DNA of 64,000 bases from contig JAAZZB010000084.1 of assembly GCA_014239365.1 (NCBI GenBank), positions 21,980 to 85,979 of the forward strand, written 5' to 3'. Under the pieces are notes generated by a model. That model saw only the letters and a list, made by a program, of their open reading frames with translations, searched no databases and was not told the origin of the DNA. The DNA is from Verrucomicrobiia bacterium. GTDB lineage: Bacteria > Verrucomicrobiota > Verrucomicrobiia > Limisphaerales > UBA1100. The translations under genes and the position numbers were made by a program. Below, piece after piece: positions 19,742 through 27,750 of the stretch; within the stretch, counting starts at the first letter, position 1; each line of letters begins with the position of its first letter.

Positions 19742-21104
19742 ACTCTGGAAACGCCTCCAACGCCAACTTTCCCCCGGCGAACTGCGCCTCGACGAATCGA
19801 CACTTGCCGCGCATGCCGGCGATAAATGGTTTGCCACCGGCACACCCGAAGCCGTGGCTCTGCCGCGTAGTGCCAAAAGTGTCAGCGCCATTTTGCGCTT
19901 CGCTCATCGGCATCAAATCCCCGTCACCCCGCGCGGTGCGGGCTACGGTTACGTCGGCGGTTGCGTGCCGATGCGCGGTGGCATTGTGCTGAGCACCGCT
20001 CGGATGCGCCGCATTCGGGAAATTAACGAGCACGATTTTGTGGCCGTCATTCAGCCGGGCGTCATCACTGCCGATTTGCAAAACAAGGCTGAGGCGAAGG
20101 GGTTGTATTACCCGCCCGACCCCGCCAGCCGCGCGGACTGCAGCCTCGGCGGCAACATTGCCACCAACGCCGGCGGGCCACGCAGCCTCAAATACGGCGT
20201 CACCTCCGACTACGTCCTCGGCCTGCAATTCGCGTTGCCCGATGGCACGCTTGTGCGCGTGGGCGGGCGCGCGCACAAAAACAAAACCGGCTTTGATTTC
20301 CCGCGCTTCTTCACCGGCACCGAAGGATTGCTCGGCATCGTCACCGAAGCCACGTTGAAGCTCTTGCCGTTGCCGCCCTTTCGCGCCGCGTTATCCGTGG
20401 GGCTCGGCTCCATGCGCGCTGCTACGCGCGGCATCGCGGCGGTATTCAAGGCGGGTTATCTGCCCAGCGCGTTGGAGGTGGCTGATGAATTTACACTGCG
20501 CGCTGCCACAAAACGCACCGGCAGTGATCGCTTCAACGGCTGCCGTGCGCACCTCATTATTGAGCTGGACGGACAGGAAAAAAGCGTGCGCTCCGAGCTG
20601 CGCGATTTGAAAAAACTGATGGCCCCTCTCAAGCCGCGTTTCATTGACGCCGCGTTGGGCGCAGAAAAGGTCGAGGCCATTTGGCAACTGCGCCGCGAGT
20701 TTTCGTATTCACTGCGCGACACCGGTTTGGTGAAATTAAATGAGGATATTGTCGTCCCGCGCGGCAAGTTGGAGGAACTCTTTGCCTTCGCCGCGCGTTT
20801 GCAGAAAAAGCATGCGATGCCCATCGCCTGTTTCGGTCACGCCGGCGATGGCAACATTCACGTGAACGTGATGGTGGACGAATCAAAACCCGGGCACGCG
20901 CGTCGACGCGATGCGGCGTTGGATGAGTTGTTTCGATGGGTGCTCAAACACGATGGCGTGATCACCGGCGAACACGGCATCGGCCTTGCCAAAAAACGTT
21001 GGTGGCCATTGGCCGCGCCTACTGAAGTGCGGCAACTGCATCAAAGAGTGAAAGACGCCCTCGACCCGAAAGGCATAATGAATCCGGGGAAGTTTTTGAG
21101 TTAA
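19731..21104 (+). CDS. FAD-linked 2-hydroxyacid dehydrogenase (GlcD/D-lactate dehydrogenase family)
   Basis: The 457-residue flavoprotein oxidises a 2-hydroxyacid such as glycolate or D-lactate. It has the FAD_binding_4 domain with PRGAGYGYVGGC, the DPASRADCSLGGNIATNAGGPR nucleotide loop, and the C-terminal oxidase domain with CFGHAGDGNIHVNV and GEHGIGLAKKRW. There is no C-terminal iron-sulfur domain, and no GlcE or GlcF gene is adjacent. A TTG at 19722 is an alternative start. A larA-like gene lies about 4 kb downstream, which is suggestive for lactate but not proof. Confidence 0.9.
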   Translation: MNLKLWKRLQRQLSPGELRLDESTLAAHAGDKWFATGTPEAVALPRSAKSVSAILRFAHRHQIPVTPRGAGYGYVGGCVPMRGGIVLSTARMRRIREINEHDFVAVIQPGVITADLQNKAEAKGLYYPPDPASRADCSLGGNIATNAGGPRSLKYGVTSDYVLGLQFALPDGTLVRVGGRAHKNKTGFDFPRFFTGTEGLLGIVTEATLKLLPLPPFRAALSVGLGSMRAATRGIAAVFKAGYLPSALEVADEFTLRAATKRTGSDRFNGCRAHLIIELDGQEKSVRSELRDLKKLMAPLKPRFIDAALGAEKVEAIWQLRREFSYSLRDTGLVKLNEDIVVPRGKLEELFAFAARLQKKHAMPIACFGHAGDGNIHVNVMVDESKPGHARRRDAALDELFRWVLKHDGVITGEHGIGLAKKRWWPLAAPTEVRQLHQRVKDALDPKGIMNPGKFLS

Positions 21105-21159
21105 CACAGATATTCACGATGCACAGGATTGAATCCTGAATATCCTGGAAATCTGTGTT
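21103..21159. repeat. Inverted repeat of the ACACAGAT family
   Basis: AACACAGAT at 21103-21111 pairs with ATCTGTGTT at 21151-21159; inside lies a second hairpin, CAGGATT/AATCCTG-like, around 21124-21138. It separates the convergent dehydrogenase and RRM genes and could serve both as terminator. Confidence 0.7.
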
Positions 21160-21162
21160 CAA

Positions 21163-21405
21163 TCAAGGCCGTGCGAGGCACACGCTGAGTTCGCGGCCTT
21201 CGAATTCTTGTCCATTGAGTGACTCCACTGCTTTCGCTGCGGCCTCGTCATCGTTCATGGTGATGAAACCGCAGCCTTGTGAGCGGCCGCTGTCGCTCTG
21301 GCGCACGTGATGCACCTCGGCCACTTCGCCGGCGGTGGCAAAGTGGGCGGCGAGGTCTTCATCGGAAATTTTGAAGGGCAGATTGCCCACGTACAAAACG
21401 CTCAT
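21163..21405 (-). CDS. RNA-binding protein with a single RRM domain
   Basis: The 80-residue protein is one RRM. RNP2 is LYVGNLPF at residues 3-10 and RNP1 is RSQGCGFITM near residue 43, in the usual order. Small glycine-poor RRM proteins of this type occur in cyanobacteria, planctomycetes and verrucomicrobia and are thought to act as RNA chaperones, sometimes in the cold. The ATG at 21405 gives the canonical start; the longer open frame overlaps rsmI. The gene lies 49 bp after rsmI on the same strand. Confidence 0.92.
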   Translation of the reverse strand: MSVLYVGNLPFKISDEDLAAHFATAGEVAEVHHVRQSDSGRSQGCGFITMNDDEAAAKAVESLNGQEFEGRELSVCLARP

Positions 21406-21454
21406 TGGCGGGAGGGAACCACGATGCGCCCGCGCGCGCAAGCTCAAGCCGAGC

Positions 21455-22147
21455 TTAGGTGGTTCGTTGCACCAGCGCCACGAATTCGCCTTTCGGTTTG
21501 CGTTCGGCGTAATGGGCGAGTAATTCGGCGGGTGTGCCGCGCAGGAATTCCTCAAATTTTTTGGTCAACTCCCGTGCCAACACCACTTGGGCTTCGGGCC
21601 AAAGGCCATCGAGTTCGCCCAGAAATTTCACCACGCGATGGGGCGATTCATAAAAACATAAAGTGCCGGGCACTTCTGCGAGCGCTTCCAACTGCCGCAA
21701 ACGCGCGCCGCTTTTATGCGGGAGGAAACCCACGAAATGAAACTCGGCTGTTGCCAATCCGCTCGCGGGCAGTGCCGTCGCCAACGCGCACGGGCCGGGC
21801 ACGGGTTCCACGCGATACCCGGCAGCGAGCACGGCGCGCACGATGCGTTCGCCCGGATCGCTGATGCCCGGCGTGCCGGCGTCGCTCACCATCGCGATGG
21901 TTTCGCCGCGTCCCAAACGCTCGAGCAATTCGCCGGAGCGTTTGGCTTCATTGAATTTATGGCAACTCAGCGTGGGCCGATCGATATCGTGTGCGCGCAT
22001 CAATTGCCGTGCACGACGGGTATCTTCCGCGGCCACGATGGTGCACTCGCGCAAGGTGCGCAGCGCGCGCAGGGTGATGTCCTCGAGGTTGCCAATGGGC
22101 GTGGCCACGAGATACAAAGTGCCGGGCTGGAGTGGCGCGGGAGGCAT
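21455..22147 (-). CDS. rsmI: 16S rRNA (cytidine-2'-O)-methyltransferase
   Basis: The 230-residue enzyme methylates the 2'-O of C1402 in 16S rRNA using SAM. Recognisable motifs are LYLVATPIGNLEDIT at the N-terminus, AAEDTR, MVSDAGTPGISDPG and PGPCALATALPASGL. It lacks the roughly 50-residue C-terminal extension of E. coli RsmI (286 residues), as many short homologues do. I chose the ATG at 22147, directly before the conserved core; an ATG at 22234 would add 29 unlikely residues and almost meet the divergent gene. Confidence 0.93.
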   Translation of the reverse strand: MPPAPLQPGTLYLVATPIGNLEDITLRALRTLRECTIVAAEDTRRARQLMRAHDIDRPTLSCHKFNEAKRSGELLERLGRGETIAMVSDAGTPGISDPGERIVRAVLAAGYRVEPVPGPCALATALPASGLATAEFHFVGFLPHKSGARLRQLEALAEVPGTLCFYESPHRVVKFLGELDGLWPEAQVVLARELTKKFEEFLRGTPAELLAHYAERKPKGEFVALVQRTT

Positions 22148-22232
22148 GGCGGAGGAAACCACGCCGCCCGCCTTGCGCGCAACCAGATTCGCATTGCATT
22201 TTCGCTGAGTGGGATTATCCTTTCGCCCTCCC

Positions 22233-22436
22233 ATGATGCCTCCGGACAACGCGCCTGAATCACTGCCCACGTATCGTTGGCCGTATTTTTTGGGGGCCTT
22301 AGTGCTGCTGGGAATTGTGATTGGGATTATGTGGACGCTTTGGAGTATCCGAATGACCACCGATCAACGGAAAGAACGGGAGAGACTGGATGACTTCGGC
22401 CATCCCAAAACGCAAACCAACGAAGTGGTGCAGTAA
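22233..22436 (+). CDS. Small single-pass membrane protein
   Basis: The 67-residue product has one hydrophobic helix (about residues 17-38, WPYFLGALVLLGIVIGIMW) followed by a charged cytosolic-looking tail rich in K, R, E and Q. Two ATG codons in tandem (22233, 22236) can start it. It ends 4 nt before the formylglycine-generating enzyme gene, so the two are likely co-transcribed. No family is recognised. Confidence 0.65.
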   Translation: MMPPDNAPESLPTYRWPYFLGALVLLGIVIGIMWTLWSIRMTTDQRKERERLDDFGHPKTQTNEVVQ

Positions 22437-22440
22437 AGCA

Positions 22441-23532
22441 ATGAAACTGATTTTAATTTTAACACTGGCAATATGGATTGCCGGTTGCAAACCCGCCGAA
22501 GAGAGTGGCGGCTCAGCTGCGCCTGCAAATTCTTCCGGCGGGAAAAATTTTGATAACACCGGCATGGCATGGATTCCATCCGGCACATTCAAAATGGGTT
22601 GGGCGGATGGCCCCGCCGATGAGGCGCCGGTGCATCCGGTAAAGCTCGATGGATTTTGGATGGGCGCACACGAGGTGACTAATGATGAGTTTGCCAAGTT
22701 TATCGCCGCCACAAAATATGTGACCGTCGCGGAGCAAGTGCCCACTGCCGAGAGCCTCGGCATTCTGCCGGAGGAGTTTGCTAACATTCCCGAGGACAAA
22801 ATCGTGCCCGGGTCGATTGTGTTCACGCCCCCCAATCAGGAAATTCCTGTGAATATGCTCAAGCAGCATAATATGTGGGGCAAGTGGTGGCGGTATGTGG
22901 CCGGCACAAATTGGCAACATCCCGAGGGGCCGGAATCGGATATTACCAAGCGGGGCAATCATCCGGTGGTGCATATCAATTGGGATGATGCGCGCGCTTA
23001 CTGTGCGTGGCTCACCGATCGCACCGGCGTGAAGCATCGGCTGCCCACCGAGGCGGAGTGGGAATACGCCGCGCGCGGTGGGCTCGACGGCAAAGAATAT
23101 GTGTGGGGCGAAAAACAACAGCCCGGCGAAAAGCCGCTCGCCAATATTTGGCACGGTCGGTTTCCGCGCGAGAATACAAAAGAGGATGGCTTTTACAGCA
23201 CGGCCCCGGTGGGCACGTTCCCTCCCAACGGCTACGGCTTGTACGATGTGGCGGGCAATGTTTGGGAGTGGTGCGCGGATTGGTACGCGCCGAGGTATTA
23301 CGGCAAAAGCCCGGTGAAAAATCCAAGCGGCCCGTTGCAACAGGATAGCTTCGACCCCAATGACGGACGCAAACGCATTCCTAAACGCATCCAGCGCGGC
23401 GGTTCTTATTTGTGTACGGATCTTTATTGCGGCGCATTTCGGCCATCGCGTCGGATGAAAAACACGCCGGATTCAGGTTCACAACACGCGGGTTTTCGCG
23501 TGGTGGCCGATGGGCCTGCGCCGGTGAAATAA
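22441..23532 (+). CDS. Formylglycine-generating enzyme, lipoprotein form
   Basis: The 363-residue protein starts with a lipoprotein signal (IWIAGC, Cys16) and carries an FGE-sulfatase/SUMF1 domain from about residue 40. Unlike many SUMF1-domain proteins of this phylum it keeps the catalytic pair: Cys325 and Cys330 in GGSYLCTDLYCGAFR, followed by NTPDSGSQHAGFR, as in characterised aerobic FGE. It should oxidise the Cys of CxPxR sulfatase motifs to formylglycine outside the cytoplasm. The convergent neighbour is a sulfatase that lacks that Cys. WEYAARGG and GNVWEWCADWY blocks are also present. Confidence 0.9.
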   Translation: MKLILILTLAIWIAGCKPAEESGGSAAPANSSGGKNFDNTGMAWIPSGTFKMGWADGPADEAPVHPVKLDGFWMGAHEVTNDEFAKFIAATKYVTVAEQVPTAESLGILPEEFANIPEDKIVPGSIVFTPPNQEIPVNMLKQHNMWGKWWRYVAGTNWQHPEGPESDITKRGNHPVVHINWDDARAYCAWLTDRTGVKHRLPTEAEWEYAARGGLDGKEYVWGEKQQPGEKPLANIWHGRFPRENTKEDGFYSTAPVGTFPPNGYGLYDVAGNVWEWCADWYAPRYYGKSPVKNPSGPLQQDSFDPNDGRKRIPKRIQRGGSYLCTDLYCGAFRPSRRMKNTPDSGSQHAGFRVVADGPAPVK

Positions 23533-23536
23533 AAAA

Positions 23537-23558
23537 CGCCCGGCCTTTCAGCCGGGCG
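23537..23558 (-). terminator. Rho-independent terminator between FGE and sulfatase genes
   Basis: CGCCCGGC at 23537-23544 pairs with GCCGGGCG at 23551-23558 across a 6-nt loop. Six A residues precede it on the plus strand, giving a U tract for the minus-strand transcript, so it mainly serves the sulfatase gene and may also stop FGE transcription. Confidence 0.85.
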
Positions 23559-23595
23559 GTGTTGTGATATTAGCGATACCAATCCTGCCGGACAG

Positions 23596-25128
23596 CTATC
23601 TGCTGGCAGATTTTTTTGGAGCCGCGCGGAGCGGCCAGTAAGTTGATTTCACCCGGGCCACGGACAAGTGTTCTTCAAGAATTTTAATTACGCCCGGATG
23701 TTGCGCGGCTACGTTGCGCGTTTCTCCTTTGTCCAATTTCAGATTGTAAAGCTCCAGCGGTTTGCCCGGCGCGGTGCGCACAGCTTTCCAGTCGCCATAG
23801 CGCACGGCTTGTTGTGAACCGGTTTCGTGCACTTCCCAGTACAGAAAATTGTGCTGTTGTTTTTGTGGCAATCCGATGAGCGTGGGCAGTAGCGAAATGC
23901 CGTCTGTCTCGCGCGGGGTGGGTAGCTTCGCCACTTGCAGCAGCGTGGGCAGCATATCCCAAAACGGAAAGGGCTGTTCGGTCACGGCACCGGCTTTCAC
24001 TTTGCCTTTCCATTTTACAATCATCGGCACGCGGATGCCGCCTTCGTAAAGGCTGCGTTTGATCCCGCGGAAGGGCCCGGCGCCCCGGAAAAATTTCGGG
24101 TCATTGCCGCCTTCCATGTGTGGGCCGTTGTCGCTGGTGAACAGGATGATGGTGTCCTCCTCAATATCATACTCGCGCAGCTTGGTGAGGATTTGGCCGA
24201 TCGCTTGGTCCATTCGGGTGATCATCGCCGCCTTGTTGCGTTCCGGGCGCGGCCAGCGTTCGCCGGCGTAGGGGTTGTTGAAGGCGGGCACTTCCATTCC
24301 GTTGCGCGTCTTTTGCGCCAGCCCATTGTTTGCGTGCGGCGCGGTGTAGGAGACGTACAGGAAAAAGGGTTTGTACTGGCTTTCCGGCGCGGGCTTGTAA
24401 ATGCGGATGGCGTTCAGTGCCGCTTTGGTGATGATATCCGTGCTGTACTCAACGCGTCGCCCGCCGGCGTTGGCGTGGATTTTGATGTCGCCATTGAATT
24501 GGTTGATGCCGCCAATGCCCGGCTCGAATCGCCATAAGTAAGTGGGGTAATAATTATTGGCGTGGAGTTGATCGACGAATCCGGCCCAGTGGCGGAAGCC
24601 TTTGCGGAAGGGTTCGCCGGTGGTGCCTTTTTCGCCAAGATTCCATTTGCCGAGCGCGATGGTTTCGTAGTTGGCGGCCATTAGGATTTGCGGGAGGGTG
24701 ATGTCAATGGCGCGAAGGGGCACGCGGCGATTGCCGCGGATGTACGCGTGGCCGGTGTGTTTGCCGGTGAAGAGCGAGCCGCGCGAGGCATCGCCAATGG
24801 AGCTGCCCGCGTAGGCTTGGGTGAAGCGCATTCCTTCAGCCGCCATGCGGTCGAGATGGGGCGTCTTGATAACCGGCTGGCCGTAGCTGCCCAGTTCACC
24901 CCAGCCGAGGTCATCGGCCATAATCAAAATAATGTTGGGCGAGCTGGGCCCTTTGCGTTTTTGTGACTGCACGTCCAGCGGAAAGGTTGGCGCATTGGGC
25001 TGGGGTGTGCCCAACCCGGGGCGTGGCGCGGGGATGCGAATGGGTTGTGGTGTGGGTTGAGCCCAAGCGGGGGCGGTTACGGCAAACAAGCAAGCAAACG
25101 CAATGCTCTTGCGAATCAATTTTTCCAT
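23596..25128 (-). CDS. Secreted sulfatase-family protein lacking the formylglycine cysteine
   Basis: The 510-residue protein has a Sec signal peptide (cleavage after AWA, residue 23), a proline-rich linker and an arylsulfatase A-like domain. Metal ligands are kept: Asp72-Asp73 in MADDLGWG, DNG in the later TSDNGPHMEGG motif, and EGGIRVPMIVKW. At the catalytic signature, where C-x-P-x-R is expected, the sequence is GDASR (residues 112-116) followed by GSLFTGKHTG; glycine replaces the Cys/Ser that becomes formylglycine. It may be inactive as a sulfatase, or use another chemistry such as phosphoester hydrolysis or binding only. It is convergent with the FGE gene. Confidence 0.9.
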   Translation of the reverse strand: MEKLIRKSIAFACLFAVTAPAWAQPTPQPIRIPAPRPGLGTPQPNAPTFPLDVQSQKRKGPSSPNIILIMADDLGWGELGSYGQPVIKTPHLDRMAAEGMRFTQAYAGSSIGDASRGSLFTGKHTGHAYIRGNRRVPLRAIDITLPQILMAANYETIALGKWNLGEKGTTGEPFRKGFRHWAGFVDQLHANNYYPTYLWRFEPGIGGINQFNGDIKIHANAGGRRVEYSTDIITKAALNAIRIYKPAPESQYKPFFLYVSYTAPHANNGLAQKTRNGMEVPAFNNPYAGERWPRPERNKAAMITRMDQAIGQILTKLREYDIEEDTIILFTSDNGPHMEGGNDPKFFRGAGPFRGIKRSLYEGGIRVPMIVKWKGKVKAGAVTEQPFPFWDMLPTLLQVAKLPTPRETDGISLLPTLIGLPQKQQHNFLYWEVHETGSQQAVRYGDWKAVRTAPGKPLELYNLKLDKGETRNVAAQHPGVIKILEEHLSVARVKSTYWPLRAAPKKSASR

Positions 25129-25195
25129 AAGATGTTTTTCCCTCCTTAAGTTGCTGGAATCAGCAACCGGAATGAGTATGGGTAATTCAGCCCGT

Positions 25196-25219
25196 TTGTG
25201 AATAAAAATTTATTCACAA
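25196..25219 (-). terminator. Palindromic terminator-like hairpin downstream of the larA-like gene
   Basis: An 11-bp perfect AT-rich stem pairs 25196-25206 with 25209-25219. It lies just after the larA-like stop on the minus strand. A second hairpin, GTTGCTG/CAGCAAC, is at 25150-25167. Being AT-rich it is a weak terminator; a binding-site palindrome upstream of the sulfatase gene is the alternative. Confidence 0.5.
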
Positions 25220-25229
25220 TTGCCGGTGT

Positions 25230-26495
25230 TCATTCCGTCAAATACGGAATCGTCAACGGCCCTTGTGGCAGCACGGCCACGCGGGCATCGGGGCCGTGGC
25301 GTTCCAGTTCTGACGCGACCATCGCGCTGATGTCTTCGCACGGCGTGAGGTGCGCGGCGCGCAGGGTTTCGGCATCGAGCGAACTGTACACGCGCACATC
25401 GGCGCGTTGCTGGATGAGTGCCTGGATTTGCGCCTGCCATTGTTCGGGTTTTGTAAATCCCGGCGTGGCGAGGAGGCTTAGCACTTCTTCAGGACTGCGC
25501 GCGGTGCGCAGTAGTTGATCCATCGGGCTGTGCTCGGGCACGCCTTCGCGGCATTCGCAGGCGAGGATGAGCGTGCCGCCTTCTTTCACAATCCGCGCCC
25601 CGGCGCTCATGCCTTTCACGCCTTGATATAAATTGAGGTCCAACGGATAACCACTGTTAGTCGTCACCACCACGTCGAAGGGTTTTTCCACCGGTTGCAT
25701 CGCAGTGCGCGCCACAAACTCGCAGCCTGTTTTGTGCGCTTCGATCAGATTACCGGCAAACACATTGGTGATTTGGCGTTGCTCATTCAGCGTGACATTC
25801 AGCAAAAAACTCGGGCCGGGCCGTTGGGCGATGGCGAGCATTTCCTCCCAAATCGGATTGCCGTACGTGACGCCAAACGTGCTCTTCGGATTACTGATGT
25901 GGCTTGCGCCGTGATTACTCATCACCGTTTCCAACGCCGCCACGCCGGGCATAATGCCTTTGGGACCTCCGCTGTAGCCGGCGAAAAAATGCGGCTCGAT
26001 GAAGCCGGTGACGATGCGCAAATCCGCCTCCACCGCGTGGCGATGGATGAGCGCGGGCGTGCCATCGTGGGTGGTGCCCAGCGCGATGTGGGCATCGGGG
26101 TTGTTCGGCTCGGCATTGACCACGCGATAATTATTGACCACTTCGCGCGTGAGCATTTGCTCCATCTCCGCGCGCGAATTAGGCCGATGCGTGCCGAGTT
26201 GGTTCAGTAGCAAAATGTTTTCGCGCGGCACGTGGGCCAAGTGTTCTAGCAACCACGGGATGATGCGCTCGTTGGGCGTGGCGCGGGTGAGGTCGGTGAA
26301 GAGGATGCAGATTTTGGTGTCCGCTTTGATCAACTGCTTGAGCGGTTTTTCGCTGATTGGATTTTCCAGCGCGGTCAATAACGAGGCGCGTTCATCGGGC
26401 AAGCCTTCGCGCGGGGAGGGGGTGATGACCGTCGTGCGGTCGTCCGGGCATTCAATGGGCAACTGCCCTTCGCCGTATGCGAGTTGGATTTCCAT
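25230..26495 (-). CDS. larA: LarA-family (DUF2088) nickel-pincer racemase/epimerase
   Basis: The 421-residue protein matches lactate racemase LarA: FTDLTRATPNERI, the LNQLGTHRPNSRAEM motif, HFFAGYSGGPKGIMPGVA with the lysine that tethers the nickel-pincer nucleotide cofactor, and TTNSGYPLDLNLYQGVKGM near the C-terminus. LarA homologues racemise or epimerise various 2-hydroxyacids, so lactate is not certain. The cofactor genes larB, larC and larE are not in the window. The ATG at 26495 is preferred over the longer frame, which overlaps the divergent M48 gene. The first-motif residues GGPK differ from GGRK in classical LarA. Confidence 0.87.
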   Translation of the reverse strand: MEIQLAYGEGQLPIECPDDRTTVITPSPREGLPDERASLLTALENPISEKPLKQLIKADTKICILFTDLTRATPNERIIPWLLEHLAHVPRENILLLNQLGTHRPNSRAEMEQMLTREVVNNYRVVNAEPNNPDAHIALGTTHDGTPALIHRHAVEADLRIVTGFIEPHFFAGYSGGPKGIMPGVAALETVMSNHGASHISNPKSTFGVTYGNPIWEEMLAIAQRPGPSFLLNVTLNEQRQITNVFAGNLIEAHKTGCEFVARTAMQPVEKPFDVVVTTNSGYPLDLNLYQGVKGMSAGARIVKEGGTLILACECREGVPEHSPMDQLLRTARSPEEVLSLLATPGFTKPEQWQAQIQALIQQRADVRVYSSLDAETLRAAHLTPCEDISAMVASELERHGPDARVAVLPQGPLTIPYLTE

Positions 26496-26546
26496 CCGCG
26501 CGCAGTATGCCGTTCGCGCCGCGCGGGGCCAAGGCAAATGCGGTGC

Positions 26547-26574
26547 TTGAACAATTCGGTGATTTTCGTATGCT
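26547..26574 (+). promoter_or_regulatory. Putative promoter of the M48 peptidase gene
   Basis: TTGAAC at 26547-26552 and TATGCT at 26569-26574 are separated by 16 bp. The -10 box ends 6 nt before the ATG at 26581, predicting a leaderless transcript. Confidence 0.4.
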
Positions 26575-26580
26575 CCGCCA

Positions 26581-27615
26581 ATGAAGTTGTGGAAACACAT
26601 TCAATGGTTGAGCTTGGCCGCGTTGATGGCGGGGTTGACGGCTTGCACGACTGTTCCGGAGACCGGCCGCTCGCAGCTCAATCTGATTTCCCCCTCGATG
26701 GAGCGGGGGATGGGGCGCGATGCGTTTATCAATTTGAAAGGAAGCGCGTCGCTGAGCAGCGACCAAAACGCCACCGCGATTTTGCAACGCGTGGGCAGTC
26801 GCATCGCCGCCGTGGCGGATTTGCCCAAGGCGCAGTGGGAGTTTGTGCTGTTCGAGAACAGCCAAGCCAACGCGTTTTGTTTGCCCGGCGGTAAGGTGGG
26901 CGTGTACACGGGTATGTTGCAAATCACCCAAACCGAAGCCGGCCTCGCCACGGTGTTGGCGCACGAAGTGGCACACGCGGTGGCGCATCACGGGGCCGAA
27001 CGCATCAGCCGCGTGCTTGTGGTGAATGGCGTGGGGATGGCGTTGATTTCGCAATTCACCAAAATGGATGCCGCCAGTAAAAATGCGTTGATGCTCGCGT
27101 ACGGCCTCGGCACCACGCTCGGCACCGAGCTGCCGCACAGTCGGTTGCAGGAAAGTGAGGCCGACCGCATCGGGCTGATTTATATGGCGCGGGCGGGGTA
27201 CGATCCGGCGGAGGCGATTAAGTTTTGGGAACGCTTCGCCGAATATAACCGCGCCCAAGGCGGCAGCAGCACGCCGTGGTTTCTGCGCACTCATCCACTG
27301 GATGAACAACGCATCGAAGATCTCAAACGCCTCCTGCCGGAAGCCCAACTCCAATACCGTCCGCGAGGAAAAGAAGATCCGCCCACCCCCACGCCAATTT
27401 TGCCAAAAGAAATTTCCAAAACCATCACCCTCATCAACCCCAAAACCGGCGCGCGCAAAGTCATCGAGTGGAAACCGGGAATGACCATTTACACCGCCCG
27501 CCGCAAAGCCGGCATTCGCCCCACCGGCCCGCCCCAACTCACCCGCGCCGGAAAACTCCGCCCCGCCAAACCCGCCACCACATTAAAAGCCGGCGACGTA
27601 GTGCGCTGGAAATAA
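26581..27615 (+). CDS. M48-family zinc metallopeptidase, lipoprotein
   Basis: The 344-residue protein has a lipoprotein signal ending in GLTAC (Cys22), then an M48 (Oma1/BepA-like) peptidase domain with the zinc motif HEVAHAVAHHGAER at about residues 128-141 and the third ligand in ESEADRIGLIYM. This places a peptidase in the periplasm that could act in outer-membrane quality control. After the peptidase domain (from about residue 255) a basic, proline-rich extension with TITLINPKTG and KAGDVVRWK resembles a LysM/SLBB-like tail. The last 50 nt of the gene recur at 29224-29273. Confidence 0.92.
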   Translation: MKLWKHIQWLSLAALMAGLTACTTVPETGRSQLNLISPSMERGMGRDAFINLKGSASLSSDQNATAILQRVGSRIAAVADLPKAQWEFVLFENSQANAFCLPGGKVGVYTGMLQITQTEAGLATVLAHEVAHAVAHHGAERISRVLVVNGVGMALISQFTKMDAASKNALMLAYGLGTTLGTELPHSRLQESEADRIGLIYMARAGYDPAEAIKFWERFAEYNRAQGGSSTPWFLRTHPLDEQRIEDLKRLLPEAQLQYRPRGKEDPPTPTPILPKEISKTITLINPKTGARKVIEWKPGMTIYTARRKAGIRPTGPPQLTRAGKLRPAKPATTLKAGDVVRWK

Positions 27616-27740
27616 ATTTAGCGTCGGCTTACGGCTCCCGTTCAACAGGGGTCATTCTGTGAATAACAATTTTTTCTCTCGTTTGACTTTGGCTCAACAC
27701 CTAACTAATTTCAGTTAGTTTATCGAAGCAATACGAACCG

Positions 27741-27746
27741 TATATT
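27741..27746 (+). promoter_or_regulatory. Putative -10 box upstream of the gene at 27751
   Basis: TATATT ends 4 nt before the ATG, again predicting a leaderless or near-leaderless transcript. A small CTAACT/AGTTAG hairpin lies at 27702-27719. Confidence 0.35.
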
Positions 27747-27750
27747 TTCA

